Below are positions 43,214 to 54,109 of a stretch of 64,000 nt of DNA, in pieces (position 1 is the stretch's first letter; every line of letters begins with the position of its first letter). The stretch is from Forficula auricularia (lineage: Eukaryota > Arthropoda > Insecta > Dermaptera > Forficulidae). Where the stretch lies: the NCBI GenBank assembly GCA_024734495.1, contig JALMQS010000225.1, positions 3,866,369 through 3,930,368 of the forward strand, read 5' to 3'. The position numbers and the translations under genes are program-made. The notes under the pieces were generated by a model that saw only the letters and a program-made list of their open reading frames with translations, had not been told where the DNA came from and made no database searches.

Positions 43214-43509
43214 TATATTATATTAAAATTAGGAATTTTTGTTTGTTTTTAATTAACAGAAGTCTAAATCATAACATTACAGGTGTATTTACAAATCAAG
43301 TGGTTGAAGTTGCTTTTTTATATATAACTTGGAAACAAATCTTATTTAATTTTATGTTTTTATTTCAGATCCTATACGATTATTTTTTTATTATTATTTT
43401 CCTATTTATTTTTTATAATGTTTATCAATATGAACGAATGTGGGCAAATTGGTGTACGAGTAAACTAATATTATACACATAATATGTGGACCATTAGAAA
43501 GCTAGAAAT
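43214..43509. other. AT-rich stretch, nothing recognised
   Basis: A 79-codon frame here is T-rich low complexity without motifs and is not called as a gene. Confidence 0.5.
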
Positions 43510-43670
43510 GCAAAAACTGAGTGCGGGGTGGGGTGGATGTGGGAGGTGCAGTAGATGGGGTGCAGTTGTGGGGGATCCGGGGTGAGGGTGGTGTTGGGTG
43601 GGGTGGGGTGGGGATGTAGTGGTGGGGGTGAGGCGGGGGGTTTCGGGAGGGGGGTCAGGGGCTACCGTGC
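43510..43670 (+). repeat. G-rich, C-poor island
   Basis: About 150 bases made almost only of G and T with many GGGG and GGGTGGGG runs, a strong candidate for G-quadruplex formation on the plus strand. The proline/threonine-rich frame on the other strand is a by-product of composition. Confidence 0.85.
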
Positions 43671-44179
43671 ATCGCTCAGTGGCTCCAGGTACTACTACAT
43701 ATATATTAATCATTTTTAAATGATTAGATCATTAAGATGTCATTAATAAATGACCGAAATTTTGTTAAATACCTTCTTTATTAAATGTTATTTTTTAACA
43801 AAAATCTGATACATTTATTAATGATATTTTAATGATCTAAACATTTAATTATTATTAACGTTGAAAGTTCTTTTATTAATTCGGGGTACCAGAAGCTTTT
43901 CTAAAAATTAAGATCCGCCCAATGTTAGATTAATCTCGAAAAAAATCAATGGTATCCACATATTCCAATTTTAAAATATTCCTTTGATCTATCTCTCCAA
44001 TGCAATAGAAAAATGGGAAAAAGTAAATCGCCTTTATATAATTATTTTTTTGTTTTTTGCTTGACATAAATACTAAAATCCCTTTCAATATTTTCTAAAA
44101 CTTCATAAAAGGCAGTTGTAAATAAAAAATAACTCTCTTCTAAAAATAAATTATTTTCCTTAATTAAGGGCTTATATAA
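43671..44179. other. AT-rich stretch with small inverted motif
   Basis: TAATGATATTTTAATGATCT-like sequences appear in both orientations (43720-43860). No gene recognised. Confidence 0.4.
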
Positions 44180-44895
44180 AATAATTTTTAAGAAAAAAAT
44201 AAAAACAGACTTCAAAAAAATTAAATTCAACAAATAAAATAGACTAAAAGATATAAAATAATTATTATCTTATTTAATTACAACTAAACGACGAAATATT
44301 AACATGAAATTACTTTTTGAAGTGGGGCCAAACAAACTATACCTATAAGCGAGCGTACCCGCCAAAAGTACTAAGTAAGATCCGTCGAGTGCGATTCATA
44401 AAACGTATATGTTTGGCACCGACTTAAAAAAGTAATTTCATATTAATATTTCATAGTTTAGTTGTAACTAAATAAGGTAATAATTATTTTATACCTTTTA
44501 GTGTATTTTATTTGTTGCATTTAATTTCTTTGAAGTCGATTTTTAATTTTTTCTTTAAAATTATTTTTATTTTTCTCTTTTTAGTGATGTTATTAATAGT
44601 GATCATATCATCAGAACTTGACCAAATGAATATGGCACCATCCCTAAGACACCCCTTTTCAATAAAACAAGAATCATCGAAATCGGTTCATAAACAAAGA
44701 AGTTAGGCCTGAACAAACCTAACAAAAAAGGTCTAATACCTATGAAAAAAATGGCACCAATCGGAAGGTAGACTGAACCCAATGCAAAAAAATTCAAAAT
44801 CGGTTCACAATTGGCGGAGATATGAGGTAACATAGACACAAAAAAAAAAAATCAATCGAATAGAGAAACTCCTCCTTTTTTGAAGTCGGTTAAAG
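44180..44895 (-). repeat. CCGACTTC foldback element, copy C
   Basis: Same order as copy B with more divergence: palindromic half (about 44180-44570), ATCAGAACTTGACCAAATGA, AACCCAATGCAAAAAAA, GAGAAACTCCTCC and GAAGTCGGTTAAAG. The A-run is only 12 bases. Confidence 0.8.
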
Positions 44896-45164
44896 AAAGA
44901 GGAAATGATTATCTGTTCGCTAAATAAACAACCTAACTCATTGAAATACCAAATTTTATTTATCTTATTTTAGAAAAATGGCTAATTATATTCGAAACGT
45001 CGTGTATCAGATAAATAATTGAAAAAAATTACCATACAGGCTAATGCGTGGAGATAATTCAGGAAATGGTTTTATGTGCCAAAATAAAGAAAAAACTTCA
45101 TATAAACATATGCACAGAAACGTTTCTTTAACTAGCTGTTCATCTTTTTGATTATTATACTAAA

Positions 45165-45560
45165 TAAATTATATCTCTGGAACGGCTTGACCAATTGAGC
45201 TGAAATTTTTTACAGAACTCATGAATATAAAGACCTTAGTTTGGGAAAAAATATCAATTTGATCCAATTATTCGTTTAAAAATACCAGCTACCACTTTTT
45301 ATATATAAAAATAACTCAAAAACGTTAAAATTTTAAATAGCAGGGCATTTTTAAACGGATAATTGAATCAAATTGATAATTTTTTCTCAAACTAAGTCTT
45401 TATGAATCCCCCTCTGATATCGCAATATAAAAAATATTTCTAACTAAAATAATAGATTTTGTCCTAAAAATTAAATTCTTTCTCTCTTAAGTCTTTTTAC
45501 ATTCATAAACACTTGAAAAAATTTCAGCTCAATCAGTCCAGCTGTTCCAGAAATAAAAAT
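45165..45560. repeat. Foldback repeat, diverged
   Basis: GGAACGGCTTGACCAATTGA and AGCTGAAATTTTTT (45178-45215) are inverted at about 45515-45552. AAACTAAGTC and TTTTTAAACGGATAATTGAA provide further inner inverted pairs. Non-coding. Confidence 0.65.
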
Positions 45561-45849
45561 TATTTATTAGAAAAATAATAATAATATAATTTAATAATCA
45601 AAATCAATAATGAATAATCTAATTCTATTTATAGGTATGTATTCAATGATGCCGTGCTTTAAAACAAATCATTCGCTGAACATATTTTGAACGAAAATAA
45701 ATATTTCTTTTTTGCTTTCAATTATTATTAGATCCCTTTTATCTCGCTATCTTCGAAAAAAAATTCCTTTGTCGTCTAAAATTGATATCCATTTAAAAAT
45801 AATAATAAAACACATTATATAATCCAATAAATAAATACTTTTGCCTTTA

Positions 45850-46006
45850 CTGAGGGGTGAACCGCGATTGGAATTAGACGTACTCCGTCTTTGGAATTAC
45901 TTTGGAATTCATTAGAAAATCTAGGTATTGTCTTCTACTTGGAAATGAAAGTGGAAGTGGAATTAGGTGTACACGATTTTAGGTCCCGGTTCACCCTCGG
46001 CGTCTA
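45850..46006. mobile_element. Short MITE with GAGGGGTGAACCG ends
   Basis: GAGGGGTGAACCG and CGGTTCACCCTC are inverted around ~130 bp. The ends coincide with the break between the two parts of repeat unit 1, which confirms insertion. Confidence 0.7.
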
Positions 46007-46109
46007 CCAAATGAATAATAATGATAATTTTCAAGCTTTCTTGTCAATAAATATAGAATAAAGATAGATAAAAATAGATTCTAAAATATTAGAGCCACAA
46101 ATGAGGAAG

Positions 46110-46290
46110 AAAATAAAAACTAGTTCATCATCATTGAGTATACAGTCCTAACAATCCGTCTTTCGAGGGCTAGGAGTTGATTTCCTTTTTCATTTTTCTT
46201 CTCTTCAACATGTGGAAGGCAACGGGAAACCACTACATTACAAATCCCGAGAATATGCATCATGACGATTTCTCTTCGAGTAAAGAATTC
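46110..46290 (-). mobile_element. LINE/SINE 3' end fragment
   Basis: CATCATCATTGAGTATACAGTCCTAA mirrors the tail of the LINE fragment ending at 41790. ATGTGGAAGGCAACGGGAAA and CCACTACATTAC lie further in. No coding sequence. Confidence 0.45.
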
Positions 46291-46800
46291 AAAAACTAGG
46301 TGGGAATTTAAATAAATAAATAAATAATAAGGTTAGATTGATACCAGAAGGATCAAAGGATTATGAAAGTCTGGCCCTCCGAGTTTCCTTCAAAGAGCAG
46401 TAAATAGTAAAAACAAAACATCTTCTTTTAGTTAAATATAAATACGTGTCACCATTTCTAATTTAATCAAAGTTAATAATGAATTCTATTAGTATATTAT
46501 TATATGTATTCAATGATGCTGTGTTTTTGAACAAAATATTCACTGAAACTTGGACGACAATAAAAATTATATATTCTTTGCTTCCAATTATTAGACGCCT
46601 ATCTCTCTCTCTTTCTTTCTTCTAAAAAGACCAAATATATATTATCTAATTGAAATCAAGGAAAATATTTAACACATTTTATAATCCAATAAAATATATA
46701 CATTTATGTATATTTTTTTCAAGTCCACCAAATTAATAATTTTTATCTTTCTTATCAATAAATAAAGAAGAAAAATAAACGATCATATTTTAAAATATAA

Positions 46801-47085
46801 ATAAATTGCCTCTACGGTCAGATGACTTTAGGTTAGATAAAAAAATAATTGGTTCTATGTTTCCATATAACGTCACAGACCGTAGACTACATGTTTATCA
46901 ATAAATAAATAATATAAATGAAAAATTAAAAAAAAAGTATTTTATTAAATTTGAAAATGAATATATTATATTACCGGAAAGGATTTTGAGAGAGGCTGGA
47001 AGGAAGGGATCAAACATTCATTGAAAATACACACACCCACGCACATACACACCCACAAATATAACCACACATAATTATTCATAAA
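46801..47085. other. AT-rich stretch, nothing recognised
   Basis: Includes a short CACACACCCACGCACATACA-type run at 47027-47050. Confidence 0.45.
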
Positions 47086-47089
47086 ATTG

Positions 47090-47285
47090 TTCATGTTCTG
47101 AAATCGCCATTTTGGACGCCATAAATTCCAGGGTTAATCGGGCAGCGGTCTTGCCTATGTCGTGGTGGAGACGCCAATGAAGCCTGGCGCCAGGACAATG
47201 GACCGGCCAGCCACCCGCGAACTTTCCTGCCCTCTGATTGGCCCGCCAATTCGCACACAAGGTAGTCCTTAAAAGTCACATTGTT
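47090..47285. other. GC-rich island with CCAAT boxes, unassigned
   Basis: About 190 bp of raised G+C inside AT-rich DNA. CTGATTGGCC and CGCCAATTCG read as CCAAT boxes, and GGCGCCAGG is present. Could be a promoter island or a piece of an unknown repeat; frames through it on the minus strand show no domain. Confidence 0.3.
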
Positions 47286-47620
47286 AACAATTGTTTAAAA
47301 TTGTATTAAATTATTTATCGAAACATATAAATTATATTTAATTTCCATTAAATCTAATTTAATAATATAGATAATTAAATCATTTTAAATTTATTTATTT
47401 GGATTATTATAAGAATTGAAATCATTATTGAAAATTTTTTAATTAAAATCTAAATAGCGAGAAATGATTAGATATTAGCGATGATTTCGGAACGTTCATA
47501 TTAAAGAATATTTCCTAGTAGATACTTGTCATAATGTCATTCATAAATAAAATATTATAAAATTATTATTAAATCAATCTGAACCTTTTCTAAAATATTT
47601 GTATTTATTTTTATATATAA
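47286..47620. other. AT-rich stretch, nothing recognised
   Basis: No supportable feature. Confidence 0.5.
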
Positions 47621-47625
47621 CAGAT

Positions 47626-47860
47626 ATCGTCCACCTCATCAAAGCAAAAAGATTCCAATGGATGGGACATGTGATGAGATCGGACGATAAAAGTATCCTG
47701 AAAGAATTATTAAATGGAAAGCCGTGAGGAAAGAGACCATATTGGTATAGACCTCGACTACGATGGAGGAATCAGGTCTCAAAGGACCTTAATGGACTGG
47801 GAAATTAGGAGGGATCGAATACTGTGATGAAAGATAATCCATGACACCAAAAGTAAATAA
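47626..47860 (+). pseudogene. LINE Pol C-terminal domain fragment
   Basis: Reads DIVHLIKAKRFQWMGHVMRS, then DDKSILKELLNGKP, a stop, GKRPYW and RPRLRWRNQVSKDLNGLG. RxxWMGHVxR...GKRPxxRPRxRW is the conserved stretch after the RT in several LINE clades. The gypsy element is inserted 20-30 bp downstream. Confidence 0.7.
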
Positions 47861-47880
47861 GTAAGTATATATGGTATATA

Positions 47881-48217
47881 AGTTATAACGCTAAGAACTG
47901 CTTGGTCAGCCCCCTGTAGGATCTCTACTTGGCTTGCTGATCCAGCAGTAAATACTGTATAAAAACCCCTGAGAGCGCCGCTCTCATGGTCATTTTGCCG
48001 ACAGCTCGCACGAGCCCTAAACTTGCCCGAGCCTCACTCAAAATTGTCCCGGAAGGTTTTCTATACTAAAGTGTTTCCTTCAAGTAACAAAAAATAAAAA
48101 CACCTTTCCAATATTGTAAACTAAAAAATCTTGTAATTAAAACAAATAAAAATATATATAAAAGAGACCTTCAAATCTTTTTAAAAAAACCCCGATTTCA
48201 AGTTGGAAATCGTAATT
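47881..48217 (+). repeat. 5' LTR of the gypsy element
   Basis: It begins AGTTATAACGCTAAGAACTG and ends AATCGTAATT. CTGTATAAAAACCCC (about 47955) provides a TATA-like box. Compared with the 3' LTR it differs by a few small indels (for example CTATA in the GGTTTTCTATACTAAAG segment), so the insertion is not brand new. Confidence 0.92.
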
Positions 48218-48234
48218 GGCGCAGTCGGTAGGAT
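48217..48234 (+). promoter_or_regulatory. Primer-binding site of the gypsy element
   Basis: TGGCGCAGTCGGTAGGAT follows the LTR end, sharing its first T. This sequence is the tRNA-Ser-type primer site known from 17.6 and 297. Confidence 0.85.
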
Positions 48235-49194
48235 CCGGTAAACAAAACTTGACAACAATAACAAGTTTTGGCGATTGTCAAACCTTATTACCGCGAGTCC
48301 CCATTCTACAAGGCTACGAGCTGACATCCTTGACCTTCACCCACGCACCCAACTGCAAGCAAACAGCGAGCTGCGAGTGAGTCACCGAGTCATCACCCTG
48401 GTAACCTGAAACATCTAAAACATTTATCAGCGAGACTTCCGCCGAGAAAGAAGACACCTTTCGCCGCCGAAGATATGTGAGTCATATCGATTTGAAAAAA
48501 AAATATATATAATTTAATAACAAACTCTATAAACAATATAACAAGAAAAATAAATTCTTTGTGTCAAATGAAATAAATAAATAAAAAGTAAATAAATAAA
48601 TTGTTAATTAAAGTAATTAAAAAAACTTAATAGTTATCCCTGGCTCAATAAATTAAAAACACATAACAGCCAAATAAATATTGAGTTCAATTAATTAAAA
48701 ATAAAAGAAATAAATAAAATAAAAACGTAACTAAGTCAACCCATAAGCACTACTCACATTACTCAAAATAATAAAATATAAAAAAAAAAAAAAAAAAAAT
48801 CTATAAACGATATTGAAACGTAATATAACAAGCTAAGTAAACAACAAAGAAATAAAACAAACACTCATACACTCAAAAAAAAATAATTAATTCTTTTTAC
48901 ACTAATTAAAAATATAAATTTTACTCTATGAAAACTTCAAAACCATAAAATAAAAAACAAATTAATTACTACTTCAACAGAATAATAAAAAAGCATAGAA
49001 GAATTTAATAAACAAAAAAAGAATAAAAAAAAAGAAATTTTTAAAAATTTTTGGAGAGGAGTTTCCCCAAATTTTTCATAGAATAAAATTCAAATAATTA
49101 TTATAATTAATTTTATATATAACTCTATATTGTTTTGGTATTTTTAATTAATTTTAAGATTCTATTGGCAATAGGTTAAATATAAATAATAAAT
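48235..49194 (+). other. gypsy 5' untranslated leader
   Basis: Long A-rich leader (A-run at about 48781-48799) without a convincing frame. Such a long leader is in line with the 17.6/297 group. Confidence 0.5.
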
Positions 49195-49605
49195 ATGTCT
49201 ATTACCACCAACACAACCCCCTCAGTTACAGCCACACCCCCCACTCTTCAAATTAATCTTAACGATCCTAATACACAAAATATATTTTCGACCCCCAACC
49301 AAAACAACCCTTCACAACAAAATAGTAACTCTGTCCCTGACCAATCTAATAGTTCCCAAAATTTAAATTATAATGAAATTGAATCCTTGGATCAAAATGA
49401 ACAACATTTTTTAGACCAAAATACCCCTTCTACATCAGGTCTCACCTATCCCACACTTAGAATACACAAAATTAAAGAGCACTTAGAAATATTACCAAAT
49501 AACATATCTTCAAATTTAGACAATAGAAATATTAACAAAAATTGTAAATTCTTCAAAAAGAAAAAAAAAAAAACTTTAACTTTAAATGGAAATTTCCCAC
49601 CATAA
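49195..49605 (+). pseudogene. Gag-like N-terminal frame of the gypsy element
   Basis: 136 codons, rich in Asn, Gln, Thr, Ser and Pro, ending in a lysine run encoded by an A-tract (KKKKKK) where a frameshift probably occurred. No capsid or zinc-knuckle motif is recognised. It is assigned by position only; it could be another low-complexity frame in front of the true gag. Confidence 0.45.
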
Positions 49606-50049
49606 CAAAACTTTAGCATTCAACAAAAATTTACCCTACATCAAAATTTTACACCTCAAAAACAACCCCCGTAATAAAATAATAATCCCACCCTACTAAA
49701 TTCAATAGATGACCACATGATTTTAATAGAGGCAGAAATTATAGAAACCCACCTTTTGTCGAGGTTTCGCCCAAAATTTTATAAATCAATCTAATAGACC
49801 CCAAAACCTAAATTACAATGAAGGAAATTTTACAGACGAAAATGACATAAATTTTTAGATCAAATTGCCCCGGAACAACAAAAATTAAACTACAGAAATT
49901 TACCCCTCGCAAGACCAACCCTAAATACTTATTTAAATAAATTTCAAACTAAACTAATTTTTCAAAATTTCTCCAAAATAGAAACATACCTCTTTTCAGA
50001 CAACAAATCCCCCCCAGAACTACCCTTCATAATCCACCCCTTAATAAAA

Positions 50050-50320
50050 AATTAAAATATTCATAGATACTGGAACCACAAATTCTTATATTAATCCTAA
50101 ATTAGCAAATAAAATAAAAAAAAAATAAAAATCAAATCACCTTCAACCTTATTAAAGTAACTTCTGCTCATGGATCTTCTATTTAAATAAATTTGCAATT
50201 TAAAAACCTTTTTTTTTGAAATTTGTCGCACCCATACTCCACTAAAATTTCATTTGTATGACTCATTCTAGCTTCGATATCCTACTCGGACTAGATAAGA
50301 TTAGATTATTAAAAGCAAAA
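50050..50320 (+). pseudogene. gypsy aspartic protease remnant
   Basis: KIFIDTGTTNSYINPKLANK contains the retroviral-type protease active site DTG. The following part (HSSFDILLGLDKIRLLKA, from 50261) matches the usual second hallmark, a hydrophobic ILG-like flap end, after one frame change near 50120-50250. Confidence 0.75.
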
Positions 50321-50460
50321 GATCAGATGTTAGGTGATAGAAAACAAATTCATCAACCCACGCGCAAAAGATTAAAAATTAAAAACAGGAAGGAAATTAA
50401 AAACCCCATAGAGATAGATAATAAATATTCACGTGATAGAGAGATGGAAAAAAAAAATGA

Positions 50461-50808
50461 ATGGACAAAGGTATTGCAGTCAACTTTAAAAACAAATTTA
50501 AAATCCTAACCACCTTGGAACCACGAAATTTAGATAAGGGAGGACTAGTTGTTGTCAGAGACAAGCAAAGATTTATTTATTACCTGATAACCAGGAAACT
50601 TAGTATAGATAAACCCAAATTAGAAACTTTTAAGAACTCACTCAAACTATTAAGAAACCACTGTCAAAAATTTAACGTAAAAAAAAAAAACTTAGCCATC
50701 CCCAAATTAGGTTGCGGATTAGACCAACTAGACTGGAATACCGTTGCAGTAATGATTGAAAAAATATTCGAAAATACCCCAATAAAAATTTTGGTATACA
50801 CCCTATAA
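50461..50808 (+). CDS. Macro domain (OARD1/Poa1p-like) inside the gypsy element
   Basis: An open frame of 115 codons. It begins MDKGIAVNFKNKF (macro GxGIA-type loop) and continues FIYYLIT (residues 38-44), KPKLETFKNSL, IPKLGCGLDQLDW (80-92, phosphate-binding loop with the catalytic-position Asp) and ends IKILVYTL. This order is that of the small O-acetyl-ADP-ribose deacetylase/ADP-ribosyl-glutamate hydrolase group. Members are usually ~150 residues; the N-terminal strand is not in this frame. Part may lie upstream in another frame (SRDREM at about 50430), separated by an A-run (50449-50457) where a frameshift or programmed slip is possible. It lies between protease and RT of the element, same strand, and is the only stretch of pol free of stops. 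Function in the element is unknown; host-gene capture is my inference. Confidence 0.8.
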   Translation: MDKGIAVNFKNKFKILTTLEPRNLDKGGLVVVRDKQRFIYYLITRKLSIDKPKLETFKNSLKLLRNHCQKFNVKKKNLAIPKLGCGLDQLDWNTVAVMIEKIFENTPIKILVYTL

Positions 50809-50999
50809 AATCAAAAAAAAAAAAAAAATTTAGTTACTTCTATTTCACACACCAATGTTCCCCTTGTATTTCATTTGTATAATTTTTATTCCAAGTTCGA
50901 AATATTATTATATTATTATATTATTTGATAATATTCGGAAACTTCAGGCAAAATTCGACTTGTAAATGACACATTAGACACAAAAATCCAAACTTTTAA

Positions 51000-51800
51000 A
51001 AATTCATTATTTGAATATCAGATCGAGACTGTCAGCGATAAACAATCTTAATGTTGATCTTTCGACGTTTCGAGTTGACCATCTGAATGATGAAGAAAAA
51101 TTCGGACTCACGAAATTGTTTCAAAATTTTTTATTATGACTAAAATTCACTACTCACTTTTACCAATCAAATTAAATATTTTATTCGAACCACCGATGAT
51201 ATACCGGTAAACACAACAAAATTCTCTATAAATATAGGCTAAAGCAAATAACTTTTCGACTCCAGATTTGGCTAACGGTTCGCATCAAAATTAAGATGGA
51301 ATCAGCCTATAAAGAAACAAAAAATAGCATTTAGTACTGAACACGATTACTACCAGTACTGTCGAATGCTTTTCGATTTAAAAGAATAGCCCTAGTACAT
51401 TTTAAAATACTATGAATAATATTCTTGACGGCCTGTTGAACCAAATTTGTTTTGACTATTTAGACAAAATAATAATTTTTCCAACGGTCTACAAGAACAT
51501 ATTGAAATTTAGTATCTGACAGGCTCAATAGAGCAAACTTTAAATTGGACAGTTGTGAATTTATAAAATGGGAAGTGTTTTTCCTCGGTCACCTAGTGCT
51601 ACCAGAAAGCATAAGACCAAACCCCGACTAAATTTTAGCTATACAAAATTTTTTATCCCGACCACGGTCAAACAAATTAAATGAGTACGAATTCGACATA
51701 AACTATAGAAAAAGGCTCAACAAATTATGTAGCCGATTCTCTATCTCGAAACCCCGCAGAAATCAATGTAAACGTTCAGAACACCATTGACTTTTACGAG
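51000..51800 (+). pseudogene. gypsy reverse transcriptase and RNase H remnants
   Basis: FRVDHLNDEEKFGLTKLF (about 51066) is the usual start of a gypsy RT. NFKLDSCEFIKWEVFFLGHL and PESIRPNPD (51540-51632) are the RT thumb. YEFDINYRKRLNK followed in another frame by ADSLSRNPAEINV (51685-51775) is the RNase H end. Many stops and frameshifts; the catalytic YVDD region is too eroded to read with confidence. Confidence 0.75.
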
Positions 51801-52586
51801 TAAATAAATAACCCTCAAAATTTAATAACTCCAATTAGACCCGAACAAAATACAAAACTTGGAACGAGAATTAAATGAAAGTTTCATACCAAACTCAAAA
51901 ACCCCACCGCTAAATTTAATTAAAATAGAAAAACCGATTAACCACCTTTTTTAAATCAAATTGTTATTTAACCCTTTCAAGCCCCGGCCACGTCAATAAA
52001 TTATGTTCGAAAAAAATTTTAATAGTAAATTTTCCAATACAAAATTTCGGGAAAGACCTTATAAAACTTAAAGAATACATCGCACCCAGTTCCAACTACT
52101 ATATTCATTCAGACCCACAACATTAGAACAAATACCTCCCCGGCACTCTCAACTTTAAACCCCGTAGAAATTCTAAATGAAAATACCAAACCACCAGTAT
52201 CTATCAATCCCGCCATACTAAATAAATTAGATAGACAATTAAGGCAAACCCCTTCACCAAATTCACCCGAGACAGTAGACACTCACAGCATTAAAATCAT
52301 AGATAAATCGCTTAACCACTTTTCGAATCAAATTTACTTAAGATCCGGTTACTTCCATCCAAATAAAGAAATTATTCGCAGACAAGTTTTAGAGATTCAT
52401 GGTCAACATATCGGAAGAAAAGTTCGAGCCCGACATTATAAACTTTCTAGAAAAAATTGAAACGACTATTCGAGCCATATAATTCACTGAAACAAGACTA
52501 TTCGACGAATATAACTAGTACATTTTTATTATAACTTAAATCAAATTCTCCGATAGAGGAGGTTCCACTACACAATTATTGAACAT

Positions 52587-52860
52587 ATTAGAATCCTAAA
52601 CAATAAAGAAAATTTCAAAACGGACCCCATAACTACAAAATTTGAATATGCCGTTATCGCATACAATTACTCGATTCACTCCACCACAAAATTAACCCCT
52701 TTCAGTATAATAAACGTAGAAGCTAACCACCCACTAGACTTAAATTTAGAAGCACAAATCCTATCAAAATATAACCAATCTAGTTACCTTAAGTTAAAAG
52801 AAGTATCCACTCAATTTAACAATTTAAAAATCATATCTCCTTCCTTAACCTTTTGGAAAT
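52587..52860 (+). pseudogene. gypsy integrase C-terminal remnant
   Basis: YAVIAYNYSIHSTTKLTPFS followed by ANHPLDLNLEAQILSKYNQ matches the conserved Y-N-x-S-I-H-S-T-T-x-x-x-P-F segment of gypsy integrases. The upstream zinc and DDE parts are not readable. Confidence 0.75.
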
Positions 52861-53057
52861 AAATTTAAAATCCTTAAATATTAAATTAATAACAAATACT
52901 ACTATAAATTGTAATAATAATAATAATGTAATCATGATTGTATTTGCATCTAAATTTGTAAAGAAAATTGTAATTAGACGTAAAATAGTTGGAAACACTG
53001 TAAGTAATAACCAAGCCTCAGTTGCCCTAAACTTCGGCCAACCCTCGGCTTGATTTT

Positions 53058-53070
53058 TAAAGGGTGGAGG
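53058..53070 (+). other. Polypurine tract
   Basis: AAAGGGTGGAGG directly precedes the 3' LTR, the plus-strand priming site. Confidence 0.8.
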
Positions 53071-53515
<445 letters not shown>

Positions 53516-54109
53516 ATTTGCATGTTTCTAATAGAGTTTTATCATAATGGGTTTTTTTGTTGAAAAGTTGTGTTGAGAAGTTAAATAGGGTGAGTTTTTT
53601 TATCTTGAGAAAGTCTTATAATTCAAAAACAGTGCATTCATTATATGAAAAAAGTTTCAAATAAAAGTTTATTTATATCAGGGGGAAACTAAATTAGGCT
53701 ATTGTTTGTCAACCTAGAACAAGCTTTCAAGGGTATTTCAAGGTCAAGTTCTGTTTTTTAAAAGGAAACCTATATATATATATATATCTTTACACATCCT
53801 TAATTTAGAAAAAATCTGAACAACTTTCATTAGAATTATTTTTTTATACGACATTAAATAAACAAAATATTAAATCAATTAGATCTCAAAAAAATCCTAA
53901 TTATTATTTTTAACAATCATTCAACATAATTATCAAATAATTTTTTTTTATTTCCACTTAAATTTACAATCTGTCAGTTAACATTAAGTAAATGATTTAT
54001 TGAAGTCTAAAAACATATAAGAAACAACTCAATAGTTGTAACCTATCTCAGATAATTACATTTAGCAATTATGAAATAAACTTTGATTAAGTTACTAAAA
54101 CCTTGTAGG

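Larger units (their letters stand above)
45600..46800 (+). repeat. Two diverged direct repeats, one holding a MITE
   Basis: Unit 1 (45600-45848 plus 46008-46090) and unit 2 (about 46468-46800) share GTATTCAATGATGC(C/T)GTG, TATAATCCAATAAA and TCTTGTCAATAAATA-like sequence. Unit 1 is interrupted by the MITE at 45850-46006. Confidence 0.6.

Noticed and set aside
43471..43713. Proline/threonine-rich frame on the minus strand
   Set aside because: Direct product of the G/T-rich composition of the other strand; no domain, no homologous copy.
47075..47279. Tryptophan/arginine-rich frames on the minus strand as a small protein
   Set aside because: Two overlapping frames of similar length in a GC-rich island, without motif or start context.
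50461..50808. Macro frame as an ordinary host gene
   Set aside because: It has no introns or promoter of its own and lies within the LTR-bounded element, between protease and RT on the same strand. Host origin by capture remains possible.
51050..51100. Hammerhead-like CAGATGG...CGAAACGTC on the minus strand
   Set aside because: It lies in the gypsy RT start (FRVDHLNDEEKFG on plus), the core lacks CUGANGA and no stem I forms.
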